In this document: positions 45,957 through 55,003 of the stretch, in pieces
Numbering within the stretch: position 1 is the first letter of the stretch
How the letters are laid out: each line of letters starts with the position of its first letter
From: Alistipes senegalensis
GTDB lineage: Bacteria > Bacteroidota > Bacteroidia > Bacteroidales > Rikenellaceae
Reading direction: 5' to 3'
Assembly (NCBI GenBank): GCA_023664045.1
Contig: JAMPGH010000001.1
Span: forward strand, 1,816,626 to 1,880,625
DNA length: 64,000 nt
The notes under the pieces: generated by a model
The model's database searches: none
What the model was told of the DNA's origin: nothing
Seen by the model: only the letters and a program-made list of their open reading frames with translations
Translations under genes and position numbers: made by a program

Positions 45957-45990
45957 AAGTCCCCGCTTCCTGTTCCGGAAGCGGGGACTT
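45957..45990 (-). terminator. Terminator of pheT (possibly bidirectional)
   Basis: 14-bp perfect stem AAGTCCCCGCTTCC/GGAAGCGGGGACTT, loop TGTTCC; the minus strand continues into TTTTC. Confidence 0.78.
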
Positions 45991-46082
45991 CATCTATCGG
46001 GAAGCCGGGCGGCTCGGAGCGGCGATACGGCTCAGGGACCGGCGGCGCAGACCGATGACGAATCCGAAAGCCCTGCCCTCGG

Positions 46083-48548
46083 CTAACTGCGGACCGTAGC
46101 GCCGCACTTCTGCTCGAACTGCTTCGTAAGATTGGCCATGACGCGCTCAATGGTCTTCTCGTCAAGCGTGCGGCTCTTGTCTTCGAGTATGAAACTCAGG
46201 GCGTAGGATTTCTTGCCCTCGGGGAGTTTGTCGCCTTCGTAGACGTCGAAGAGCGCCACGCTCTTCAGCAACTTGCGCTCGGCGGCGAAAGCCGCCTCGC
46301 GCAGCGCGGCGAAAGTAACCTGCCTGTCGACGAGCAGGGCCAGATCGCGCTTCACCTCGGGGAACTTGGAAAGCTCCTCGACTGCGATCTTATGCTTCTT
46401 GGTCGACTTGACCAGCGCATCGAAATTCATCTCGAGGTAGTAAACATCCTGCTTGACATCCAGCATGCGGCGGATGCGGCCGCCGACGGTGCCGATCTGC
46501 AGCAGCTCCTTGCCGCCGAGCGACATGGAAAGTCCTTCGCCGAAGAGATCGCCGGCAAGCGGCTCGGTTTTGAGAGCATAGATGTCGATGCCGAAGCGGC
46601 GGAGCAGCTTCTCGGCGATGTCCCGCAGGGTAAAGAACGATGCCTTCTCGGGCCGGGCGTTCCACGACTGCGGCACGGAGAGCCCCGAAACGGCGATCGC
46701 CAGCCGATACTCCTCCGAGTAGGCGGCCAGCGGATTCTCGTCGGTGCGGCGCTCGGCGTCGTAGAAGTAACAGTTGCCGAACTCGTAGAGACTCAGATCG
46801 CCGTTCTTGCGGTTGGCGTTGAGCGCCACGGCCTCCAGCATGTTGAACAGCAGCGTCTGCCGCATGACGTTGAGATCAGCGCTCAGCGGATTGAGAATCC
46901 GCACGCACCGCTCGGCCCGATAACTCTGCAGACCCTCGTAGTAAGCCCCTTTGGTGAGCGAGTTGGACATGATCTCCGTGAAGCCGTTGGCCGTCAGGAA
47001 GTCGGCCGCAAGGTTCATCAGCCGGCTGCGATCGGGCTGCGGCGCATACGAAAGGGTGGAACGCACGTGCGAGGGAATCTCAACGTTGTTGTAGCCGTAG
47101 ATGCGCAGAATATCTTCGATCAGGTCGGCCTCGCGCTGCACGTCGACGCGATAGGGCGGCACGGCGACGGTCAGCACGCCTTCCTTCTCCTCCAGAATCT
47201 TCACGTCGAGCGCCGCAAGGATCGTGCGGACGGTCTCCCGGGGAATCTCCTTGCCGATCAGGGCGTCGATGCGGGCGAACGAAATGTCGAACTTGAAATC
47301 TTCGATCGGGGCGGGGTAGAGGTCGGTGATATCGCTCGAAATCTCACCTCCGGCCAGCTCTTTCATCAGCAGCGCGGCACGCTTGGCGGCGTAGACCTGC
47401 ATGTTGGGGTCGATGCCGCGCTCGAAGCGGAACGACGCATCGGTATTCAGACCGAAGCGCTTGGCGGTCTTCCGCACCCATACGGGGTTGAAATAGGCGC
47501 TCTCGATGAAGACGTCGGTCGTCTCCTCGCCGATACCCGAGTCCAGCCCGCCGAAGACGCCGGCGATGCACATGGGCCGCTCGGCCGAGCAGATCATCAG
47601 GTCGCGGTCCGTGAGCTTGCGCTCCGCGCCGTCCAGCGTAACGAACGGCGTGCCCTCGGCGCAGGTGCGCACGACGACCTCGCGGCCCTCGATCTTGCGG
47701 GCGTCGAAAGCATGCAGGGGCTGTCCCAGCTCGAAAAGCACGAAGTTGGTGATGTCGACCAAGTTGTTCTTGGGGTGGATGCCCGCGGCGCGCAGGCAGT
47801 TCTGCATCCATTCGGGCGAGGGACCGATCTTGCAGCCCGAGACGGTAACGCCCGCATAGCGGGGTGCGGCTTCGGGATTCTCGACGCGGATCTTCACCGT
47901 CAGATCGTGGTTGTCCGGAGCGAAAGCCGAAACGTCGGGCAACTTCACCGCCGTCTTCCGGCCGCGACTGGTGAGGTAGGCGGCCAGATCGCGGGCCACG
48001 CCGATGTGCGACGCGGCGTCGACACGGTTGGGCGTCAGGCCGATTTCGATCAGGTAGTCGTCCTCGATGCGCAAGTATTCGGCGGCCGGCATGCCGACCG
48101 GAGCCTCGGCCGGCAGCTCCATGATGCCGTCGTGCGAAGCGCCGATGCCCAGTTCGTCCTCGGCGCAGAGCATGCCCAGCGACTCGACGCCGCGGATCTT
48201 GCTGCGCTTGATCTTGAACTCCTCGTCGCCGCCATCGGGGTAGAGGACCGCACCGACGGTGGCGCACAGCACCTTGAGCCCGGCGCGGCAGTTGGCGGCC
48301 CCGCAGACGATCTGCAGCTTTTCCGGAGCCCCGACGTCGACCGTCGTGATATGGAGGTGGTCGGAATCGGGATGATCCGCACAGGTCAGCACCTCGCCGA
48401 CGACCACGCCCCGCAGGCCGCCCCGAATGGTCTCGATCTTCTCGAAACCTTCGACTTCGAGGCCGATGTCCGTCAGGATCGTGGCGATCTTTTCGGCCGT
48501 AAGGTCGGTGTCGATGTAGCGGCGGAGCCAGTTATAGGAGATATTCAT
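46083..48548 (-). CDS. pheT: Phenylalanine--tRNA ligase beta subunit
   Basis: 821 residues. N-terminal tRNA-binding OB domain (VGEVLTCADHPDSDHLHITTVDVG), B3/B4 editing domain (LTPNRVDAASHIGVARD, NNLVDITNFVLFELGQPLHAFD), B5 domains and a C-terminal anticodon-binding ferredoxin-like domain (FPEVKRDLALLVD). It pairs with PheS, which is not in the window. Own promoter and terminator suggest a single-gene unit. Confidence 0.96.
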   Translation of the reverse strand: MNISYNWLRRYIDTDLTAEKIATILTDIGLEVEGFEKIETIRGGLRGVVVGEVLTCADHPDSDHLHITTVDVGAPEKLQIVCGAANCRAGLKVLCATVGAVLYPDGGDEEFKIKRSKIRGVESLGMLCAEDELGIGASHDGIMELPAEAPVGMPAAEYLRIEDDYLIEIGLTPNRVDAASHIGVARDLAAYLTSRGRKTAVKLPDVSAFAPDNHDLTVKIRVENPEAAPRYAGVTVSGCKIGPSPEWMQNCLRAAGIHPKNNLVDITNFVLFELGQPLHAFDARKIEGREVVVRTCAEGTPFVTLDGAERKLTDRDLMICSAERPMCIAGVFGGLDSGIGEETTDVFIESAYFNPVWVRKTAKRFGLNTDASFRFERGIDPNMQVYAAKRAALLMKELAGGEISSDITDLYPAPIEDFKFDISFARIDALIGKEIPRETVRTILAALDVKILEEKEGVLTVAVPPYRVDVQREADLIEDILRIYGYNNVEIPSHVRSTLSYAPQPDRSRLMNLAADFLTANGFTEIMSNSLTKGAYYEGLQSYRAERCVRILNPLSADLNVMRQTLLFNMLEAVALNANRKNGDLSLYEFGNCYFYDAERRTDENPLAAYSEEYRLAIAVSGLSVPQSWNARPEKASFFTLRDIAEKLLRRFGIDIYALKTEPLAGDLFGEGLSMSLGGKELLQIGTVGGRIRRMLDVKQDVYYLEMNFDALVKSTKKHKIAVEELSKFPEVKRDLALLVDRQVTFAALREAAFAAERKLLKSVALFDVYEGDKLPEGKKSYALSFILEDKSRTLDEKTIERVMANLTKQFEQKCGATVRS

Positions 48549-48577
48549 AGGATCGGAAGTTTGATTTCAACAAGATG

Positions 48578-48585
48578 CAAAGATA
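48578..48585 (-). promoter_or_regulatory. -7 box of pheT
   Basis: Minus strand TATCTTTG, 29 bases before the pheT start. Confidence 0.6.
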
Positions 48586-48625
48586 GGTATTTAATTCCTA
48601 AATTATATCTCTCCGAGTGCGGAAT

Positions 48626-49537
48626 TTATCGCGACCCGAGCCACAGAAAGAGCATGCCCGCGAGGATGAAAGCCAGATCGACGGCTTTGGAGCGCAGGTT
48701 GCGCTCGTGGAAGAGTACGGCGCCGCACAGGAACGAGACGACGACCGAGCCGCGCCGGATCATCGAGACCACGGAGATCATGGCGTCGGCGTCGCGCAGC
48801 GCCATGAGGTAGGCGAAGTCGGCCAGCGACAGGAAAACGGAGATCAAGGGAATGGCCCAGCTCCAGCGGAACGGCGTCGTGGAGCGGCGCCGCGGCCACC
48901 AGACGACGGCGACCACGACGGTCATCATCGCCAACTGGTAGAGGTTGTACCACCCCTGCACGAAAACCGCGTCCAGACGCGACATGATGAACTTGTCGTA
49001 GAGCCCCGAGACGGCGCCCGTGAGCGCCGCCAGCGCGACGAAAGCGATCCAGAGGTTGTGCGCGAAGTCGACCCCCTCGCGGCGGCTCGACCGGCTCAGC
49101 AGAAAGAGCGAGAGGAGCGCCAACCCCACGCCGATCCATTGGTAGAGGTTCAACCGTTCGCCGAAGACGAGCATGGCGCCGACCAAGACCATGACGGGAC
49201 GCGTGGCATTGATCGGTCCGACGATCGTGATGGGCAGGTGCTTGATGCCGAAGTACCCGAAGATCCACGACGTGAGGACGATGGCCGACTTGAGCAGCAC
49301 GAGCCCGTGGGCCCGCAGATCGCCCGGTGCCGAGGCCAGCACCGTGCCCTCGAACCACCCCCGGCCGCACTCGGCCGCAAGGATCGTGGGCAGGAATATC
49401 AACGACGAAAAAAGCGTATTGAGCAGCAGCACGGGCAGCACGGCATTTCCCGTGAGGGCCTTTTTCTTGGCCGCGTCGTAGAGCCCGAGCAAGGCGGCCG
49501 AGACGAATGCAAGAGTGAGCCACATATTCGCCGACAT
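48626..49537 (-). CDS. DMT-superfamily (EamA) transporter
   Basis: 303 residues with ten predicted membrane helices in two EamA-like halves; PINATRPVMVLVGAMLVFGERLNLYQWIGVGLAL is the end of the first half and RRGSVVVSFLCGAVLFHERNLRSKAVDLAFILAGM the end of the second (both with the conserved .E.L segment). Exports or imports a small metabolite; substrate unknown. An alternative start is the ATG at 49525. A consensus promoter lies just upstream. Confidence 0.86.
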   Translation of the reverse strand: MSANMWLTLAFVSAALLGLYDAAKKKALTGNAVLPVLLLNTLFSSLIFLPTILAAECGRGWFEGTVLASAPGDLRAHGLVLLKSAIVLTSWIFGYFGIKHLPITIVGPINATRPVMVLVGAMLVFGERLNLYQWIGVGLALLSLFLLSRSSRREGVDFAHNLWIAFVALAALTGAVSGLYDKFIMSRLDAVFVQGWYNLYQLAMMTVVVAVVWWPRRRSTTPFRWSWAIPLISVFLSLADFAYLMALRDADAMISVVSMIRRGSVVVSFLCGAVLFHERNLRSKAVDLAFILAGMLFLWLGSR

Positions 49538-49549
49538 CGAAAAACGGGA

Positions 49550-49581
49550 CGAAGATAAATCATTAGGCGCAAACCGGCAAA
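49550..49581 (-). promoter_or_regulatory. Promoter of the DMT transporter gene
   Basis: Minus strand TTTG-N20-TATCTTCG (one mismatch in the -7 box), ending 12 bases before the ATG. Confidence 0.55.
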
Positions 49582-49586
49582 TTAAT

Positions 49587-49618
49587 TTTGACATTGTGTT
49601 CAATTTGCACTATCTTTG
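49587..49618 (+). promoter_or_regulatory. Promoter of the A+T-rich gene at 49684
   Basis: TTTG-N20-TATCTTTG. The -33 boxes of this and the divergent DMT promoter are only five bases apart. Confidence 0.72.
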
Positions 49619-49683
49619 GCTTGACCGAAAGTATGTATCATGAACAATTACCGGATATTGCGAACCGATATTGTAAAATAAGG

Positions 49684-50193
49684 ATGAAAAAAATATCAAT
49701 ATTTATTGCTATATTAGGCAGTAACTTTTATGCACATAGTCAGATACTCCTAAACATAGAAACGGATAAAGACTTCAAAAAAGTTACCATTTTGCTGACG
49801 AACGAATTCGACGATGAAGTCATCTTGTCGACTTACTCTCCATTACTTTCCGACAATAGAAATATGGGAATCAAAGTCGATTTCAGAGACGATTCCAACA
49901 TTCTTTCGACTTGGACCTACCCTTTTCAAGCGGTGGGAAAGAAATTACATTCCGCATTCCCGATTTCGCCTCAGGAGACCCTACTTATTGAACCCGACTT
50001 ATTTGACATTTCAAAGAGGTTGGGCGACGAATTGAAGTCAATCGAAGTATCCGTAGGATTTTTAATGGTAAATCCTACAACGAATGAGCGTTATAAGGTA
50101 TGGGACTCTTTCGGACTGAATAGCGACGGAAATAAACTGGAACGCAACATGATTTTGTGCCCTGTATCTCTCAGCGACAGTTTGCAAAATTAG
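49684..50193 (+). CDS. Small secreted protein of unknown family, A+T-rich
   Basis: 169 residues with a signal peptide (ISIFIAILGSNFYAHSQ). The mature part is beta-strand-rich (VTILLTNEFDDEVILSTYSPLL) and no family is recognised. Base composition is clearly more A+T-rich than the flanking pheT and lepA, consistent with recent acquisition. Start chosen at MKKISIFIA because it gives the signal peptide; upstream in-frame ATGs exist. Single gene with its own promoter. Confidence 0.65.
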   Translation: MKKISIFIAILGSNFYAHSQILLNIETDKDFKKVTILLTNEFDDEVILSTYSPLLSDNRNMGIKVDFRDDSNILSTWTYPFQAVGKKLHSAFPISPQETLLIEPDLFDISKRLGDELKSIEVSVGFLMVNPTTNERYKVWDSFGLNSDGNKLERNMILCPVSLSDSLQN

Positions 50194-50367
50194 TTGATAT
50201 AGAGGTATTCGAAGCCATAAAATAATGAAGCGAAATATAGAATAAAGTACTATGTTTCAGCATTTCGACTTAACGCTCTTGCCGCTCAGCGACTTACATT
50301 ATTCCGACTGCGCTCTCCGATTTCTCCCAAATTCTTCGTATCTTCGCGCAAATTCGACACGATCGTT

Positions 50368-52158
50368 ATGAAAAACATCCGCAATTTCTGCATCATAGCC
50401 CATATCGACCACGGCAAGAGCACGCTCGCCGACCGCCTGCTGGAGAAAACCAACACGCTCAACCAACGCGAAATGCAGGCGCAGGTACTCGACGACATGG
50501 ACCTCGAGCGCGAAAAGGGCATCACCATCAAGAGCCACGCCATTCAGATGGAGTACACGGCCCGCGACGGCCAGAGCTACGTCCTGAATCTGATCGACAC
50601 GCCGGGACACGTCGACTTCTCCTACGAGGTATCGCGCGCCATCGCCTCGTGCGAGGGGGCCTTGCTGGTCGTCGACGCCACGCAGGGCATTCAGGCACAG
50701 ACCATTTCGAACCTCTATCTGGCTGTCGGACACGACCTCGAAATCATTCCGGTGCTCAACAAGATCGACATGGATTCGGCCATGATCGACGAGGTGAAGG
50801 ATCAGGTCATCGACCTCATCGGGTGCAAGGAGGAGGAGATCCTGCTGGCCTCGGGCAAGACAGGACTGGGTGTCGAGGAGGTGCTCGAAGCGATCGTGCA
50901 GCGCATCCCGGCTCCGCAGGGCGACGAAAACGGACCTCTGCAAGCGCTGATTTTCGATTCGGTGTTCAACCCTTTCCGCGGCATCATCGCCTATTACCGC
51001 GTCTTCAACGGCACGCTCCGCAAGGGCGACCACGTGAAGTTCTTCAACACGGGCAGCGAATACGACGCCGACGAAATCGGCGTGCTGAAACTCAAGATGC
51101 AACCTCGGCAGGAGATCAAGGCGGGCGACGTGGGCTACATCTGCTCGGGCATCAAGACCTCGGCGGACGTCAAGGTGGGCGACACGATCACCGCCGTCGC
51201 ACGGCCGGCCGACGAGGCGATCGCCGGCTTCGAGGATGTGAAACCGATGGTCTTCGCGGGCGTCTATCCCGTCGAGGCGGACCAGTACGAGGACCTGCGG
51301 GCCTCGCTCGAAAAGTTGCAGCTCAACGACGCGTCGCTGACGTTCGAACCCGAAAGTTCGCTGGCCTTAGGTTTCGGATTCCGCTGCGGCTTCCTCGGAC
51401 TGCTGCACATGGAGATCATTCAGGAGCGCCTCTACCGCGAATTCGACATGGACGTCATCACCACGGTGCCCAACGTGTCGTACCGCATCACCACCACGCA
51501 AGGCGAGACGCTCGAGGTGCACAACCCTTCGGGGCTGCCCGAAATCACGAAGATCGCCAAGATCGAAGAGCCCTATATTCTGGCGCAGATCATCACCAAA
51601 TCGGAATTCTTAGGCAACGTCATCAAGCTCTGCATCGACAAGCGCGGCGTGCTGAAAAACCAGACTTTCATCACGCAGGACCGCGTGGAGGTCAATTTCG
51701 ACATGCCTCTCTCCGAAATCGTCTTCGACTTCTACGACAAGCTCAAGAGCATATCGAAAGGCTACGCCTCGTTCGACTACCACCGCACAGGCTACCAGCT
51801 CTCGAAGCTGGTCAAGCTCGACATCCTGCTGAACGGCGAGCCGGTCGATGCCCTCTCGTCGCTCATTTATGCCGACCATGCCTACGACTTCGGCCGCAAG
51901 ATGTGCGAGAAGCTCAAGGAGCTGATCCCGCGGCAGCAGTTCGACATCGCCATTCAGGCGGCCATCGGCGCCAAGATCATCGCCCGCGAGACAGTGAAGG
52001 CTGTGCGCAAGGACGTTACGGCCAAGTGCTACGGCGGCGACATCTCCCGCAAGCGCAAGCTCCTCGAAAAGCAGAAGAAAGGTAAGAAGCGCATGCGCCA
52101 GATCGGCAACGTCGAGGTGCCCCAGTCGGCATTCCTCGCCGTGCTGAAGATGGACTGA
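50368..52158 (+). CDS. lepA: Elongation factor 4 (LepA)
   Basis: 596 residues. Translational GTPase with G1 [10 protein letters not shown]3 DTPGHVDF and G4 NKID, EF-G-like domains II, III and V, and the LepA-specific C-terminal domain ([26 protein letters not shown]). Acts on stalled or mispositioned ribosomes. Full length, no anomaly. Confidence 0.97.
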   Translation: MKNIRNFCIIAHIDHGKSTLADRLLEKTNTLNQREMQAQVLDDMDLEREKGITIKSHAIQMEYTARDGQSYVLNLIDTPGHVDFSYEVSRAIASCEGALLVVDATQGIQAQTISNLYLAVGHDLEIIPVLNKIDMDSAMIDEVKDQVIDLIGCKEEEILLASGKTGLGVEEVLEAIVQRIPAPQGDENGPLQALIFDSVFNPFRGIIAYYRVFNGTLRKGDHVKFFNTGSEYDADEIGVLKLKMQPRQEIKAGDVGYICSGIKTSADVKVGDTITAVARPADEAIAGFEDVKPMVFAGVYPVEADQYEDLRASLEKLQLNDASLTFEPESSLALGFGFRCGFLGLLHMEIIQERLYREFDMDVITTVPNVSYRITTTQGETLEVHNPSGLPEITKIAKIEEPYILAQIITKSEFLGNVIKLCIDKRGVLKNQTFITQDRVEVNFDMPLSEIVFDFYDKLKSISKGYASFDYHRTGYQLSKLVKLDILLNGEPVDALSSLIYADHAYDFGRKMCEKLKELIPRQQFDIAIQAAIGAKIIARETVKAVRKDVTAKCYGGDISRKRKLLEKQKKGKKRMRQIGNVEVPQSAFLAVLKMD

Positions 52159-52400
52159 CGACCCGGGGCCAGGCAGAGGGCCGAAGTGGGGGAAAGGGGA
52201 GTGTGTTCCGGCCGTGCGCGGATTTGCGCGGCGGTGTGGAGTTCAGACAGGCAACCGTGCGACGGGAAAACTCCCAGTGATGCCGGCATCTATCGACGAA
52301 GCGAAGAGCGTTTTTCTGCGGAAAAATACCAAATTTCAAGAAATTATCCTTATCTTGAAGCGGAAAAGAGACAGATGCCTAACCTCAAAAACTCCGCGAT

Positions 52401-52730
52401 ATGAAAAAGCTAATCTTCCTTGTGCTGGCGGCTGCGACGCTGTGCTGCTGCGAAAAAGAGTCCGAGACGACGGGCAAGCTGGTTCTCCAACTCTACGGCA
52501 CAGCCGACCAGCTTCCGATGAATCTGGTCATTCGGGTTTTGGAAACGAACGACATCATTCACGACCTCGAAATCACCCGAAAAGAGACAAGCATCCGCCT
52601 CAATCCGGGCAACTATTCTTTTAGGCTCTATGCGAAATCATGCACATACAGCAAAACATTCCAGATCGTAGCGGGGCGGAGCGTTACGTTCATGTCATCC
52701 AATATCGGAACCAAACTGATCACCAACTGA
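52401..52730 (+). CDS. Small lipoprotein of unknown function
   Basis: 109 residues with a lipoprotein signal (AAATLCCCEKES). The remainder is a short beta-sandwich-like stretch (GKLVLQLYGTADQLPMNLVIRVLE, RLNPGNYSFRLYA) reminiscent of carboxypeptidase-regulatory-like domains; the pattern LNPGNYSFRLYA is typical of such turns. No family recognised. Single gene with its own terminator. Confidence 0.65.
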   Translation: MKKLIFLVLAAATLCCCEKESETTGKLVLQLYGTADQLPMNLVIRVLETNDIIHDLEITRKETSIRLNPGNYSFRLYAKSCTYSKTFQIVAGRSVTFMSSNIGTKLITN

Positions 52731-52736
52731 ACGGAT

Positions 52737-52773
52737 CGGCCCGCAGAACTTCGGATTCCGCGGGCCGTTTTTT
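52737..52773 (+). terminator. Terminator after the small lipoprotein gene
   Basis: 8-bp G+C stem CGGCCCGC/GCGGGCCG followed by six T. Confidence 0.82.
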
Positions 52774-52953
52774 CGACGACCGGCAGCTGAGTGCGGATTA
52801 GCACCACCGGTTTCACGCGGCCGGGAATCGGGTGGGGTAGGCCTTGCATCGCGGCTTTCGGCCTCCGACACTTCATATCGCTGCGGTCGCAGATCGGAGG
52901 AGCGGACATTGCCGCGATTTTTTTGCAGCAGCCGCGAATTTCGAAGCCGAAGA

Positions 52954-52984
52954 TTTGATAAATCGAAAAAACGGCGTACCTTTG
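52954..52984 (+). promoter_or_regulatory. Promoter of tRNA-Gly
   Basis: TTTG (52954-52957), 19-base spacer, TACCTTTG (52977-52984); the tRNA starts 12 bases downstream. Confidence 0.8.
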
Positions 52985-52995
52985 TGCGTCGCAAT

Positions 52996-53068
52996 GCGGA
53001 AATAGCTCAGTCGGTAGAGCATCAGCTTCCCAAGCTGAGGGTCGCGGGTTCGAATCCCGTTTTCCGCT
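52996..53068 (+). tRNA. tRNA-Gly (anticodon CCC)
   Basis: 73 nt cloverleaf without encoded CCA: acceptor GCGGAAA/TTTCCGC, D arm GCTCAGTCGGTAGAGC, anticodon arm TCAGC-TTCCCAA-GCTGA with CCC at positions 34-36, T arm CGGG-TTCGAAT-CCCG. It has a private promoter and stands alone. Confidence 0.96.
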
Positions 53069-53173
53069 CTGAGGATCAACGGGTTGCGCACCTTGCGGCT
53101 CGTTGATTTTTCTTTCCTCCGCATTCGTCCTTTCCTGTCGAATCTCACCGCCGAACTTAAAACCTATCCCATC

Positions 53174-54613
53174 ATGAAAAAAAGTATTCTTACGGCATGG
53201 GCCCTCCTTGCGGCAGCCGTCGCCGCCGCCGAAGGCGAGCCGATAACCCCCGACTACAGCGTCCTCTATGCGGAAATGCCCGTAGAGCTCGCGCGCGTCG
53301 AACCCATAAGCATCCCCACCCGGCGGGTCGACATCCGCGACTTCGGGGCCAAAGGCGACGGCGTAAGCCTCTGCAGCGATGCGTTCGAACGGGCCATCGA
53401 ACATCTGAGCGAACTCGGAGGCGGCCACCTCGACGTTCCCCGGGGCGTGTGGCTCACCGGTCCTATCCGTCTGCGGAGCAACATTGATATCCATTTGGCC
53501 GACAACGCCGTGATCTTCTTCTCGCCCGACCGCGAACTCTATCTCGACCCCTCGCCCGGAGCCTCGCGCGTAATGGCCTGCATAAGCGCCGTGCGCTGCT
53601 CCGACATCGCGATCACCGGCAAAGGCACCATCGACGGCAACGGAGCGCAGTGGCGTCCGGTCAAGCGTTCGAAGGTGAGCGACACCGAGTGGAAGCGCTT
53701 CCGGGAGATGGGCGGAGCGGAGCGGCAGAACGGCTCGCTGTGGTACCCGTGGCAACTCGAATCGGGCTATCCCGACATCGCCGCATCCCCGGAGAAACAG
53801 GAGAAAATGCGCAACGACCTTTTCCGGGTAAACCACTGCAAGAACATCTACCTGCAGGGCGTAACTTTCCAGAACGCCCCCAAGTTCCACGTGCATCCCT
53901 TCAACTCGCGCAATGTCATCATCGACGGCATCACCGTGCGCTGTCCGTGGAATGCCCAGAACGGCGATGCCATCGACCTGAGCGACTGCCACCGGGTGCT
54001 GGTGGTCGGCGCGACGGTGGATTGCGGCGACGACGGGCTTTGCCTCAAAAGCGGCGAGCCGAAAAAGACCGACATCAACGGCTGCGAGGATATTCTGATC
54101 CGCAACTGCACGGTCTACCATGCGCACGGCGGCTTCGTCATCGGCAGCGAATCGATCTGCGGCATGCGGCGAATCGTGGTCCGCGACTGCACGTTCTCGG
54201 GAACCGACACCGGCCTGCGCTTCAAGAGCGCCGTCGGACGCGGCGGACGTACGGAAGATATCTTTATTTCCGACATCGTCATGACCGACATCGTAGGCGA
54301 AGCGATCATCTTCGAATGCAACTATGCCGATCGGCCGGCCGGAAGTCGGGCTCCCGCCGACAGCAAACCGAAGAAGAAGACCGCTCCGACGAATGTTCCC
54401 GAATTTACGGACATCCGCATTTCCGATATCGTCTGCCGCGGTGCGAAGACGGCGATCGCCGCTTCGGGCATCGAGGGAATGAAGTGCGTGCACGGCATCG
54501 CGGTAGACAACTCGACGTTCGTCTACACGAAGCAGGCAACGGCGATCGACCCTTCGACGGCCGTCATCGAGATCGGGAAACAGGTAGCGTTCGTCCCCGA
54601 TCACAAGCGATAG
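53174..54613 (+). CDS. GH28 family glycoside hydrolase (polygalacturonase-like)
   Basis: 479 residues. Signal peptide (LLAAAVAAAEG), then right-handed parallel beta-helix beginning VDIRDFGAKGDGVSLCSDAFERAIEHL. GH28 motifs: NGDAIDLS (NxD), CGDDGLCLKSG (DD), AHGGFVIGSE (GHG-like) and LRFKSA (RxK). Cleaves galacturonan or rhamnogalacturonan outside the cytosol; no other pectin genes nearby. Start at MKKSILTAWALL. It follows the tRNA by 105 bases with no clear promoter. Confidence 0.9.
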   Translation: MKKSILTAWALLAAAVAAAEGEPITPDYSVLYAEMPVELARVEPISIPTRRVDIRDFGAKGDGVSLCSDAFERAIEHLSELGGGHLDVPRGVWLTGPIRLRSNIDIHLADNAVIFFSPDRELYLDPSPGASRVMACISAVRCSDIAITGKGTIDGNGAQWRPVKRSKVSDTEWKRFREMGGAERQNGSLWYPWQLESGYPDIAASPEKQEKMRNDLFRVNHCKNIYLQGVTFQNAPKFHVHPFNSRNVIIDGITVRCPWNAQNGDAIDLSDCHRVLVVGATVDCGDDGLCLKSGEPKKTDINGCEDILIRNCTVYHAHGGFVIGSESICGMRRIVVRDCTFSGTDTGLRFKSAVGRGGRTEDIFISDIVMTDIVGEAIIFECNYADRPAGSRAPADSKPKKKTAPTNVPEFTDIRISDIVCRGAKTAIAASGIEGMKCVHGIAVDNSTFVYTKQATAIDPSTAVIEIGKQVAFVPDHKR

Positions 54614-54737
54614 GCCACAGGGGAGGGGCAGCTTCCCCGCAGGCACGACCCACCCGAGGCGGCACCCGCCGCCCAAACGCACAATACCTGAAAATAGGGA
54701 TTGCCGGGGCATGGAATTTGTACGATCTTTGCAACCG

Positions 54738-54827
54738 GAACAATGAGTATTCAGCCATACATTGTTTGTATTGTTAATTGTGTGTGTGAAAAGTCTTCCG
54801 GACAACAGCCCCGGAAGACTTTTTTAT
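54738..54827 (+). ncRNA. Candidate small RNA ending in an intrinsic terminator
   Basis: A near-consensus promoter (ATTG, then GATCTTTG at 54724-54731) precedes two hairpins: ACAATG/CATTGT (54740-54765) and the terminator stem AAAAGTCTTCCGG/CCGGAAGACTTTT followed by T-run. No gene precedes it closely (GH28 stop is 125 bases upstream), so it may be an independent transcript rather than the GH28 3' end. Confidence 0.35.
54789..54826 (+). terminator. Strong terminator between GH28 and rho
   Basis: Stem AAAAGTCTTCCGG/CCGGAAGACTTTT with a 9-base loop and a run of T. Confidence 0.9.
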
Positions 54828-54911
54828 ATTCGGGAGGCTTCGCGGATCCGGCCACGGCCTTGTGCCGCAATCCGTCCGAAGAGGAAAAGGCGTGAAAAAC
54901 AGGCTCCCGGA

Positions 54912-54943
54912 TTTCAAAATTCGAAAATTAAGCACTATCTTTG
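54912..54943 (+). promoter_or_regulatory. Promoter of rho
   Basis: TTTC-N20-TATCTTTG, about 60 bases before the rho start. Confidence 0.65.
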
Positions 54944-55003
54944 CATTCGATCCAAGACCCGGCGTCCGTCGGGCTTCGTAAAAATCACATTGAACAGAGA
55001 AAT

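Larger units (their letters stand above)
54614..55003. other. Intergenic region between GH28 and rho
   Basis: 390 bases with no credible protein gene. It holds a candidate small RNA ending in a strong terminator (54738-54827) and the rho promoter (54912-54943). Confidence 0.6.

Noticed and set aside
43730..46165. An 811-codon minus-strand frame opposite GH20
   Set aside because: Arg/Ala/Val-rich shadow frame without recognisable fold; GH20 catalytic motifs are on the other strand.
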